Below are positions 8,908-17,959 of a stretch of DNA of 64,000 nt, piece by piece. The position numbers were made by a program, and so were the translations under genes. The notes under the pieces were generated by a model, which worked only from the letters and a program-made list of their open reading frames with translations, was not told the DNA's origin and did not search any database. Each line of letters starts with the position of its first letter. Position 1 is the first letter of the stretch. Origin of the DNA: Polytrichum commune (taxonomy: Eukaryota; Streptophyta; Polytrichopsida; Polytrichales; Polytrichaceae); NCBI GenBank assembly GCA_950295325.1, contig OX485804.1, forward strand, positions 54,746,001 to 54,810,000, in the 5' to 3' direction.

Positions 8908-11900
8908 ATGCAAGGTAGGACTCGCTCACAAAAACCAAGTTTGATAGTAGGACTAGAGAAATCTACTCGAAAGAGGCGGTCCTCTAAAATCAGTGATAGA
9001 TTAGAACAAGATAATGTTAGAATAGAGAGTTGTTTGAACGTCGAACCTAGGACTAGGTCAATTCTAGACACCTTAGAACTTGGAGCTCAACTTGAAGAGG
9101 AGATCACTCCCTCCAAATTGAGTGGTGAAACTTCTTCGGAAAATTACACACTTAGAGAAGAATTCCCGGTAGAAGTTGATAGGGGATTGTTGAATAGTTC
9201 ACCGGTCACCATGGCCGAGGAACGGGGGATGGATCCACCACCCATACCCCCAATTCCGCCCATACCTCCTATACCTCCAATAGACCCATTGGTTAGGCCA
9301 ATAGGCCTACCAATTGTGGTTCCACAAAATTTAGCGGCGATGGATATGCCATCTCATCTCCCTAAATTTTATGGGACCAAGGATGAGGACCCCTCTCGGC
9401 ACATGGAACGGTATATCGAACGGTTGGCTAGCTTCCTCATAACCGACCCGGGTTATTGGTTAGTGTGGTTTCCTACCACTCTAGAGGGGGAAGCCTATGA
9501 ATGGTATCGGGATCATGCCGAGGGACATTTTAGGGGATGGGAACAATTACAAAGGGAGTTTCTTAACGAATTTAGGCCGGAAGTGGGTCAAAGTACCGCA
9601 TTAAGGGCATTGTCGTCATTGAAGCAAGGAAGGGAGGAAGAAATTTCGGCTTACATTAGGAGGTTTGATTTAGTGTGCACTAGATTTGTGGGTACCATGC
9701 TCAACGACGACACGCTAAAGCAATTTTTCATTCAAGGGTTTTTTAAGTCCGGAACTATTAGGGGTGTTCTAGAAAGGAATCCCTTGACCTTGGCGGATGC
9801 CAAGCGTGCGGCTAGAGATATTGAAAACTTGGATAAAGATCACGAAAGGCTATGGAGAAGGGAGGATGAATTGATCCCACAATTCATCCCCATACGCCCT
9901 AGGGTGGTAGCGGTAGAACCCGCTAAGTATGAGAACCAAATTCCATATGCCATTGTGGACACCGGTCCCCGACCCTTAGCGGTTAGGGAACCGGCACCTC
10001 TTTTGGCACTACCGGCCCCTAGAACGGATCCACACTTGGAGGAGGTTGAGAGAAGACTAGGTGCTAGCCAACTAGAATTCCAAGAGGCTATGATAAAACA
10101 AATGCAAAGCCTCACGGATCAAATGTCATTAATGATCCGGAGTCAACAACCGGGGCCTCCACCCCCATTTGAGTCGGGTAGGCATTCTTCCGGATTATGG
10201 TGTGTCCAATGTGGCCAACCGGGCCACACGCGTCAATTTTGTAGAAGTGGACAAAACCGTGACCAAAGAGGAAACGGTAACCCACCTCAACAAAATCAAC
10301 GAGGTCAAGCGCCACCTCACTATGGAAATGGAAGCAATAGAGGACCACAACCTAGAGGGCAAGGTGGCCAAAATTTAGAGAAGAAGGAATTTCATCCCTT
10401 TTGTGGAAGGTGGCACGCTCAAGGACAATGTTGGTCCGAAGGTCAAGAGTTTAATTGTAGCAATTGTGGAGGAAGTCATCCCTCGGATACGTGTCGCCAA
10501 CCGGACAAAATAATTAATGTCCCTTACCCGGTGGCTAATCCACAACAACAAGCAAGGGATAATATGCGAGGTGCTAGGCCACAAGGAGTACCGGCCAATG
10601 AACTTAGGCCACCTAACTTATACTATGACCATAGTAATGCTAGGCAAACTTTTCATCCACCGGCGGGCTTGCAAACTACAACCGGTTACATTCCAATACA
10701 AAATAGACAAGGAGTTCCACCTAATGGTAGTAACGGGAGACAAGCGCCTCCAACGGATCCGGGACCATCTCACTCCCAAGATGTTAGGTTCATGGATGGA
10801 GTGTTGGAGGCCACATGTGATGACATGCTTCCTCTCCCAACGAGAATTGGAGAGGAGCAAAGTCAATGGCCTCCTCACACCAATGCTATTACATATGAGT
10901 TAGTGAAGGGTAAGGGTGTGGTTGAAGAAGCACCTGCACTAGCGGTAACTACTAGGGCTAGGAGAGGGGATGCCCCGTTGGAGGTAGGAATAGGAGAGCA
11001 AGGAAATTACTCTTCGGATGAAGAGATTAATCTCTCCGAGTTGGATAGGGTAGCTAGAAGAGCTACTAAGGATGTGGAGAGGGAAAATATAATTTTACAA
11101 GATAGGGAGAGGACTAATGCGGTACATGACTTGGATAATAGCGATGTGGGTGAATGGGAAGGACCGGGGGTTCCCGTAGACGAATTCGACGTAGTGGGTA
11201 ATTCTAAGGTGGAAAGATCTACCGGGTACGACTTGTGGGCGGACCTTAGTACACTCAAGGCGGATATTACTTTCGGCCAACTATTGGAAATTTCACCCAC
11301 GGCAAGGAAAACATTAAAGGAGGGAATGCCGGTACACAAGAGGATGAGGAAGGTGAAAGCTAAAATAGCCGCTAGGATCCAATCACAAGGTGGAAGAGAC
11401 GTGAAAGCTATAGAAATAGAAGTTGTTATAGTAGATAAGGTGGTTCCTAATGTGCTAGTCGACGGAGGGAGTAGTCTAAATATACTACCGGAGGATACTA
11501 TGAAAAAATTGGGACTTGGACTCACGGGGCCTTCACCTTTGGTCATAAATATGGCAAATCAAAGTTCGACTACGCCTTTGGGGATGATCAAGGATTGTAG
11601 AATGACTACGGGAGGTGAGGAGTACTTGGTCACCTTCCATGTCATTAAAATGCACTCCAACAAGGACACCTTCCCCATTTTGCTAGGTAGGCCTTGGTTG
11701 CGGATGGCGAATGCTATGGTCAATTGGGGTGGACCTAAACCATCCATCACTTATGGTCCGGAGGGTAATAGGGTCATAGTGTCCATTGGTTCATTAGAAG
11801 GATGGATGGAGAAGGAGATGTATTTGCCATTGGAGAAGGAAATTGATGACTTAAACGAGAATGAGATTGGCAAGGCATTGGTGGGAGTCGTCCATCCCGA

Positions 11901-12450
11901 AGGTCAAAGGGTTGTTATAGATTCGGGCTCGGGAAGTCTAGGTCCTAATTTTTACAATTATGGGGATAATGGGGATTATGCCCAATGGCTAAGGGAGTAC
12001 CCCGAGTCCGAGGTTGATGTAATGGTTACATTTCACCAAGTAGGCTTAGGGAGTGAATTTCCTAGTGTTAGTTTAGGAGAGGGCTCATTGTTGGAGCCAT
12101 GTGAGGTGCTCACCGAGGAAGAGTGGGTTAGCGGTGGGTTAACACCTTGGGTAGATGACGTGGAAGAGGGTGAGGTTAGTTTAATTCATGTAGATGGGAC
12201 TCAAGAGGAGGATGTGATTATTGAGTCATCGAAATTGGAGGAGCCTTTACATTTCAAGACCACGTCTACGGGGATAGTTGTAGGTCAAGATGTGAAAGAT
12301 TACCCCAATGTGCCTTCCGATTGGTATCGGAACAAAGAGGAACAAGCACATGTGTCGGAAGCGGATTGGCGGTACGTGGATGTGAAATTAAAGAATGGAA
12401 AAACCCGACAAATGAAGATGGGCTCCAAATTGGGGGGAGAAAGAGGTTAG
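8908..12450 (+). CDS. Gag-protease part of the element 1 polyprotein (frameshifted at its end)
   Basis: 1180 codons. The N-terminus is low complexity with a PPIPPIPPIPPI run (~110-125). The Gag domain follows (about 150-290; LPKFYGTKDEDPSRH, EAYEWYRDHA, FLNEFRPEV). It makes the particle and binds RNA. A CCHC knuckle CVQCGQPGHTRQFC lies at ~431-444, with two further Cys/His clusters after it. The aspartic protease follows around 840-930 with VLVDGGSSLNIL as active site. The frame leaves the correct reading at a run of six G (12432-12437), where element 2 has five, and stops at 12448-12450. Otherwise the protein matches element 2 with only a handful of substitutions. Confidence 0.9.
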   Translation: MQGRTRSQKPSLIVGLEKSTRKRRSSKISDRLEQDNVRIESCLNVEPRTRSILDTLELGAQLEEEITPSKLSGETSSENYTLREEFPVEVDRGLLNSSPVTMAEERGMDPPPIPPIPPIPPIPPIDPLVRPIGLPIVVPQNLAAMDMPSHLPKFYGTKDEDPSRHMERYIERLASFLITDPGYWLVWFPTTLEGEAYEWYRDHAEGHFRGWEQLQREFLNEFRPEVGQSTALRALSSLKQGREEEISAYIRRFDLVCTRFVGTMLNDDTLKQFFIQGFFKSGTIRGVLERNPLTLADAKRAARDIENLDKDHERLWRREDELIPQFIPIRPRVVAVEPAKYENQIPYAIVDTGPRPLAVREPAPLLALPAPRTDPHLEEVERRLGASQLEFQEAMIKQMQSLTDQMSLMIRSQQPGPPPPFESGRHSSGLWCVQCGQPGHTRQFCRSGQNRDQRGNGNPPQQNQRGQAPPHYGNGSNRGPQPRGQGGQNLEKKEFHPFCGRWHAQGQCWSEGQEFNCSNCGGSHPSDTCRQPDKIINVPYPVANPQQQARDNMRGARPQGVPANELRPPNLYYDHSNARQTFHPPAGLQTTTGYIPIQNRQGVPPNGSNGRQAPPTDPGPSHSQDVRFMDGVLEATCDDMLPLPTRIGEEQSQWPPHTNAITYELVKGKGVVEEAPALAVTTRARRGDAPLEVGIGEQGNYSSDEEINLSELDRVARRATKDVERENIILQDRERTNAVHDLDNSDVGEWEGPGVPVDEFDVVGNSKVERSTGYDLWADLSTLKADITFGQLLEISPTARKTLKEGMPVHKRMRKVKAKIAARIQSQGGRDVKAIEIEVVIVDKVVPNVLVDGGSSLNILPEDTMKKLGLGLTGPSPLVINMANQSSTTPLGMIKDCRMTTGGEEYLVTFHVIKMHSNKDTFPILLGRPWLRMANAMVNWGGPKPSITYGPEGNRVIVSIGSLEGWMEKEMYLPLEKEIDDLNENEIGKALVGVVHPEGQRVVIDSGSGSLGPNFYNYGDNGDYAQWLREYPESEVDVMVTFHQVGLGSEFPSVSLGEGSLLEPCEVLTEEEWVSGGLTPWVDDVEEGEVSLIHVDGTQEEDVIIESSKLEEPLHFKTTSTGIVVGQDVKDYPNVPSDWYRNKEEQAHVSEADWRYVDVKLKNGKTRQMKMGSKLGGERG

Positions 12451-12463
12451 GGAGTATAGCAAT

Positions 12464-15149
12464 TTGGTGGATGAGTTTAGTGATACTTTTGCATGGTCCT
12501 ACGATGAGCTTAAGGGAATTCCTAGGGAAATGGTAGAGCACCGGATTCCTTTAATTCCGGGGGCGAGGCCAATTAGACAAAAGGAGAGGAGGATGAATCC
12601 TCAATTGCAATTGTTGGTGAAAGCGGAATTGGAAAGGTTATTGAAGGCCGGGTTTATCAAGCCGGTGGAAATCACGGATTGGGTTTCTCCTATGGTCTTA
12701 GTAAAGAAAAAAAAATGGGAAATTAAGGGTTTGTGTCGACTATAGGAAATTGAATTCGTGCACACAAAAGGATCACTTCCCCTTACCTTTTATCACCTTG
12801 TTGCTTGAGGAGGTTGGAGGTCATTCGCGATATACCTTTATGGATGGGTATGCGGGTTATAATCAAATTTCCATAGCCCTCCAAGATATCCATAAAACGG
12901 CTTTTACTACACCTTGGGGTACTTTTGTGTGGGTAGTGATGCCATTTGGGTTATGTAATGCCCCGGCTACTTTCCAACGATTAGTAATGTATATCTTCAC
13001 CGACTTGTTGTTCAAATCCATGACCGTCTTTGTGGACGATTTTAGCACACAAAGTAATGTGGATGATCACCTACATTGTGTTAGGGAGGCATTGGTTAGG
13101 TGTAGGAAGATGAGGTTAGCATTGAACCCGGATAAGACATTTTTGGGAGTGAATAAGGGAGTGTTGTTGGGTTATGTTGTTAGTGAGAAAGGTAGAGAAC
13201 CCGATCCGGATAAGATTGCGGCCATAAGCGACTTGGCAACTCCAACCAATTCCAAGGGGATCTCTAAGTTGTTAGGACATGTGGGATGGTACCGGGAACT
13301 TATTCCTAATTTTTCAAAGATAGCGGTGCCCATTACCCATTTGCTCAAAAAGGATGTCAAATTCGAGTGGACGGATGCTTGTCAAAAAGCCTTTGAGGAA
13401 TTGCGGGATAGGTTGAGCACCTATCCGGTGTTGATACCACCCAATTGGGGTAAACCTTTTCACGTCTATTGTGATGCTAGTAATGTGGCAATAGGGAGTG
13501 CGCTTTGTCAAGCAACGGGAGAAAAAGAGAAGGATCAACCTATAGCTTATGCGAGTAAGCAATTGACCCCCGCCGAAAGAAACTACTCTACAACGGAGAG
13601 GGAGTGCCTAGCCATGGTGTTTTCCGTTAAAAAGTTTAGGCATTACCTCATGTGCAACCCGGTTGTATTTTTTGTTGACCACATGGCTATCAAGTATCTA
13701 ATTAACAAGGCGGAGTTAAGTGGTAGGTTAGCTAGGTGGGTTTTGTTATTAGAAGAATTCGACTACACGGTGGAATATAAACCGGGTCGTATGCATTTAC
13801 AAGCGGACCACTTGTCTAGGTTGTCGGAGGAGATAGGAAAAAATCCGGTAAATGATATGTTAGTAGATGATAGCCTCTTTGTGGTCACTTCTACACCGGA
13901 GTGGTATGCGGGCATAGTGGAATTTCTAACAACCCACAAGTTGCCCAAAGAGTGGACAAAAGAAGAGAGAAGGAAGGTGAGGGTAAATAGTAGGCAATTT
14001 GTTGTAGTGGGCCATAGGTTGTTTAGAAGGGGGTCCGATGGTATTTTACGACGATGCGTGTCAAAAACGGAGGTTGAAGCGATTTTAATCGCTTGCCACG
14101 ATAGCGCTTGCGGCGGTCACTTCTCGGGTCAACTCACCGGGCAAAAAATACTTAGAGCGGGCTACTTTTGGCCTACACTATTTAAGGACGCCCATGACTA
14201 TGTAAGGAAATGCGACGCTTGCCAACGGTATGCCCGAGACGACCTTAGAATGGAGATGCCTTTACATGTATCATTACCCTTAATTCCTTTCGAAAAATGG
14301 GGCATCGACTATGTGGGTGAGGTCCATCCCCAATCTTCAAAAGGAATGAAATATATTGTGGTGGCAACCGAGTACCTCACCAAGTGGGCGGAAGCCAAAG
14401 CGGTGAAGACCGACACGGCGGAACACGCGGCAACATTTATGTACGAAAACATAATTTCGCGGTTCGGGGTGCCGAAGATCCTAGTAAGCGATAGGGGTAC
14501 TCACTTTTTGAATGACTTGATTCGAGAGATGACAGAGAAATTTAAAATTGATCACCGGAAGACTACTCCCTACCACCCACAAACCAATGGACAAACGGAA
14601 AGGGTTAACGGAATTTTGGTGAGTATACTACGCAAGACGGTTATAGACTCGAAGCGGGATTGGGATACGAAACTAACGGCGGCACTTTGGGCATACCGTA
14701 CAACCTATAAGGTAACTACGCGTGCTACACCATTTTCCTTAGTCTATGGTCTTGAAGCGACACTACCAATCGAATATGAAGTCGAGTCACTTAGGGTGGC
14801 CGTGAGTACGAGACTTACCGAAAGTCAATCCTTACGAAATCGACTAACCGATTTGGAAGCACTTGACGAAGGGAGGAGAATGGCGGCTCAACATATTGAG
14901 GCAATCCAAAGAAGGAGAAAGATTACTTTCGACAAACGACATAAGAGAAGGGCCCTAACACCGGGAATGATGGTCATGATTCAAGACGCACGAAAGCTTG
15001 AATTTCCGGCGAAATTCAATGCGGTATGGTTAGGACCTTACCTTGTCTATGAGGTCTTTCCTAATAATTCAATTCAATTGGAAACGTTGAATGGTGAGCT
15101 CTTTCCTACCCGTACATCGGGAAGTAGATGTAAGGAGTACCGAGCTTGA
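12464..15149 (+). pseudogene. RT-RNase H-integrase part of element 1 pol (two frame segments)
   Basis: Frame continues in two pieces, 12464-12745 and 12750-15149. The break is a nine-A run (12707-12715) where element 2 has eight. Visible in order: RT N-terminus with ELERLLKAGFIKPV, the polymerase motif FVDDF (~13031), RNase H starting VYCDASNVAIG (~13460), an integrase zinc finger with H..H and CDACQRY (~14090-14235), and the integrase core with GIDYVGE, SDRGTHF and NGQTERVNG giving D-D-E. No chromodomain follows; the end is RCKEYRA. Both lesions are single-base homopolymer additions, so they could be true mutations or consensus errors in the assembly. Confidence 0.9.
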
Positions 15150-15211
15150 CTAGGCAACTTACCCTTGGAGCAAGAGATGTTTGGATTCATCCCCCGATGG
15201 TCGCCAATTAT
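15150..15211 (+). other. Short spacer before the 3' LTR with a PBS-like inverted motif
   Basis: Only 62 bp separate the pol stop from the 3' LTR. The usual purine tract that primes plus-strand synthesis is not visible next to the LTR. Instead the last bases read CGATGGTCGCCAATTA. Their complement, TAATTGGCGACCATCG, starts just like the 5' inner edge (TAATTGGTGCG) and looks like a tRNA-pairing site. The same holds in element 2. Confidence 0.55.
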
Positions 15212-16901
15212 GTGAGCCCAAAAGGGTGCCCACATTTAGTCTTAGACCCTTGAAACGTTAGTTGATGCACTTTGAAGTAGCATGTTACTTCACAAAAATA
15301 TAAAAAGAGTGAAATGTTAGTCTTAGAAGCACCATGTTGTAAGAGGCTAGGATGTGAGTTGTTATTGTGTTTTTACCTTCGGAAGGATTTGAATGAATGA
15401 GGATAGGTAAGGAGAACTTGGATTGAGTAGTTAGTGAGTAGGCTAGTACAAATGGATGGAGACAACCAAAGTGACTCAAGAGGCAAGTGCATTCGAATTG
15501 GGATGAATGGAGGATCACATGGAGCGCACAAGTGGACCACCTCATCATGGCCACTTAATGGGGAAGGCCCAAGGAAGAATGCAAGGTGGAGGATAAGCAA
15601 ATTCTCAAAGCACCAATCAAATCACGAGTTAAGCATCGTGGTTTGAATTAAGTGGTGAGCGACGATTTGGGAAAGTAAGGGGAGAAAGTTATGGCGGCGG
15701 AAAGCGAAGGAGACTAAGTTTGGGTTGAAGCATCCCAAGTTTGGTAAAGTGTGGTAGGTAGAAAGCCAAGGCTAGTTAAATGTTCGAATTAGGATCCTTG
15801 TTGATCATTTGAGGGAGGAAGGCTTAAAAGATAGGATTGGCGCCTACTAAGTAGGAGGAAATCTCAAGGGCTTATCGTGAGCCTTGAGGGTGCTCACCCC
15901 CTCAAGCTTACTATATAATCCCTCATTCTTCCCTCACTCATCCTCTCTTTCCTTTGTGCTCCAAGGCACCCCACGAGTTATAAGTGTGGGTGTGGGAAGC
16001 CATATTGGAGCACATGTGTGTGCTTAGTTTTTAGTTTGAGAGCCAAGGCTTGTTAGCCTTGAAGAGGGCTTGACCTCTTGGTAGAATTAGTGTTGACGTG
16101 AAGGATTTTAAAGTTAATTCATGATTCCAATTTGTGGTACTTAAAGTTCATGTTTTGAATACACGTGGTTGCAAGTTCCATGTTTAAGAGTTGAGCACTT
16201 GATGTTGTGATGAGTGCAAAAATATACTTGTGTGGATTAGTTAGTCTTAGTGAAGTTAGGAAATTCTCTCTCCCCCTCTCCTCTCTAGGATTTTAGGATT
16301 TTAGGATTAGAGAAGAATTGTGTGATTAGAAAGGGGTTGTTAGTAGAATTAGGGAAATTAGGTAGGAAGATTAGTTAAGGGCTTGAATAATTAGTGAGGT
16401 AGTTGGGGATTACAACTACAAAGTTGTGGGTTCATGAAGGAGCTGGGTTTATGAAGGAGCTGGGTTTGTTTAGTTAGAAAGTAAAGAGCTGGGTTTATGA
16501 AGGACCTGGGTTTGTTTAGTTAGAAGCTAAGGAGCTGGGTTCATGAAGGAGCTGGGTTTATGAAGGAGCTGGGTTTGTTTAGTTAGAAGCTAAGAAGCTG
16601 GGTTTATGAAGGAGCTGGGTTTATGAAGGAGCTAGGTTTATGTAATTAGAAAGTAAAGAGATGGGTTCATGAAGGAGTTTAGTAGATAGCCTACCTAATT
16701 AGCTCATAGACAAGTAGTTAGTTACATTATGCTAGTTAGTGTTATGTGTGGCTTTCACAAGTAAATGTATTTGAGATTGATTATAGAGAATAGTGTTTTT
16801 TAACACTTGCATCCTCTCTTTAAAAATAAACCACGTTCACAACTTAAGGGAGAATGTGGAGCACTCTCGCGATGGCAAGACAAAGGAAGCAAAGACCAAA
16901 G

Positions 16902-17236
16902 GTGCGAGGGAGAGATTGACATAAGTCACATAAGTATTTCTTAATACTTAAAGGCTTATGTACGGTATGGAGACACCAAGTGAGACCTCTTATAGTAGCG
17001 ATACGGAATACACAAGTGATAGTTCAAGTGGTAGTATAGAGTCAACGGCACGGACTCCATTTAGGAGAGGGATATCCTTAAGGGCTTGTGTAGCTAAAGC
17101 AGCCGGATGGACGTTAGAAGCAAACAAAGACAAAATAGCACCCGAGCATAAGGAGGTTAAAATAACATAGTTAACTTGTGCATTCTCCACATACGTATTG
17201 AAATCGTACATTGAGTTGTTAAAAGTGAAATTCCAG
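16902..17236 (+). other. 335-bp GT...AG segment of the LTR, intron-like, with a conserved small ORF
   Basis: The segment starts GTGCGAGGG right after CCAAAG and ends TTCCAG before TTAAATCC. The 5' LTRs of both elements show exactly CCAAAG|TTAAATCC, i.e. precise removal at GT/AG borders with no flanking duplication, as splicing would give. Inside lies a 70-codon frame (16958-17170): an acidic, Ser/Thr-rich N-terminus (residues ~5-30), a basic turn (PFRRG), the core SLRACVAKAAGWTLE (40-54) and a charged tail. It may be a retained coding intron, or a coding exon that is sometimes skipped. Confidence 0.7.
16958..17170 (+). CDS. LTR-encoded small protein with SLRACVAKAAGWTLE core
   Basis: 70 residues; the true start may be the second Met (METPSET...). 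Function unknown and not recognised. No signal peptide or membrane segment; highly charged with one Cys and one Trp in the core. The core is repeated without amino-acid change in the divergent solo LTR at 57202-59228 although 11 of 15 codons differ, which indicates selection on protein. Identical copies sit at 7583-7795 and, on the minus strand, 43298-43510. It lies in the LTR downstream of the TATA box, so it could be translated from a transcript that keeps the segment. Expression is not shown by sequence. Confidence 0.6.
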   Translation: MYGMETPSETSYSSDTEYTSDSSSGSIESTARTPFRRGISLRACVAKAAGWTLEANKDKIAPEHKEVKIT

Positions 17237-17374
17237 TTAAATCCAAGACCACTTGAAGGGTGAACCTTGCACTATGGACTCATCCAAGTCCAAATCCAAT
17301 ACCGCGGAGGAATGTGAGCCCAAACCCACTACTCGGACTACGGACGCTTAAGGGTGGGGGGGTTTGGCCTCACA

Positions 17375-17379
17375 CACGA
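17375..17379. repeat. Target-site duplication, right, element 1 (CACGA)
   Basis: Second copy of CACGA, directly after the CTCACA end of the 3' LTR. In the unbroken gene one copy encodes part of the Arg codon of TAR and the next codon. Confidence 0.9.
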
Positions 17380-17798
17380 GCAGTGGCAATTAATTTACTT
17401 CCATCACCATCTTGAAATTCATGATTGCCCAATAGTCCCTTCAGTTGGCTTGCTTTAGTAACATTGTCTGCAACAATAAGGATTCTTTTTGTACTTGGAT
17501 ATTGGGTCAAAATCTCTCTTACTTCCATTAATGTTTTGGTTTTGGGTGACGTTTTCACATTTTCTAGCTTGTATTTCATTGCAAAAGTACAACTTTCATT
17601 TGTGAAGGCATTTACAAAGACCGTCACATAGAATTGGTGGGAGATGTGATCACTTAGAGCATCTGCAAATGTTGACTTGCCAATTCCACCCATGCCCACA
17701 AACCCCACACTTCCAACATGTTGAAGTAGCTTTTCCAATTTTGGCATCTTTTCTATGAGGCCAATCAATTTGGAATCCTCCTTCGTGTTGTAACCCCC
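17375..17798 (-). pseudogene. PNL exon 2, upstream part: NB-ARC P-loop to RNBS-B
   Basis: This is the nucleotide-binding half of the NB-ARC switch. Visible motifs are the P-loop GMGGIGKSTFADAL, a kinase-2-like block KRILIVADNV and RNBS-B GSKLIATAR. The kinase-2 block has ADN where most plant NLRs have the LDDV type, an unusual substitution at the metal-binding position. The exon starts after the acceptor at 17799. It is cut at 17375-17379 (CACGA), where the 3' LTR of element 1 begins on the other side; its continuation is found 13 kb away at 4378. By itself the fragment cannot make a working ATPase. Confidence 0.85.
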
Positions 17799-17959
17799 CT
17801 ACAAAATGACAATATACCAAGTTAATTCGTTGCTATTGGAAAAATCACATAAGTTACATGAGGTTTGTATTGTTTTGCACCGTTAGGTATGTGATATTAA
17901 TATTGGTCAAGATTCATCCAACTTTCTTTGCAAATAAATATTGACAAAGTAGTATTCAC
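17799..17959 (-). other. PNL intron 1 (161 bp, phase 0)
   Basis: On the minus strand the donor reads GAG|GTGAAT at 17960/17959 and the acceptor reads TTTTGTAG|GGGGGT at 17799/17798. Splicing joins ...QMRHE to GGYNTKEDSK in frame. The kinase frame would otherwise run on for about 20 residues to a stop at 17897, and the downstream frame opens just before the P-loop, so the two exons belong together. Inferred from sequence only. Confidence 0.75.

Larger units (their letters stand above)
4384..17374 (+). mobile_element. Ty3/gypsy LTR retrotransposon, element 1 (12,991 bp)
   Basis: Complete insertion with TG...CA LTR termini and a 5-bp TSD. Order: 5' LTR without the 335-bp segment (4384-6213), captured foreign fragment (6214-7494), partial second LTR end with the segment (7495-7998), primer-binding site, leader, gag-pro frame, pol frame, 3' LTR (15212-17374). 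Domain order protease-RT-RNase H-integrase makes it gypsy, not copia. The RT active site is FVDDF, the protease motif is DGGSS, and no chromodomain follows integrase, which fits the non-chromovirus (Athila/Tat-like) side; that clade call is from general knowledge. It inserted antisense to the PNL gene. Two frameshifts disable this copy. Confidence 0.92.
15212..17374 (+). repeat. 3' LTR of element 1 (with 335-bp segment, 3'-type)
   Basis: 2163 bp, TGTGAGCCC to GGCCTCACA. Outside the segment it is almost identical to the 5' LTR, pointing to a young insertion. It differs systematically near the end: T6 instead of T8 (16796-16801), CGTTCAC instead of CGTGCAC, AAGGGAG instead of AATGGAG (so no ATG), and presence of 16902-17236. 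The 3' LTR of element 2 shares all four states. Confidence 0.9.

Noticed and set aside
16902-17236. 335-bp LTR segment as a small transposon insertion
   Set aside because: No target-site duplication or inverted ends; borders are GT and AG and the empty site is exact.
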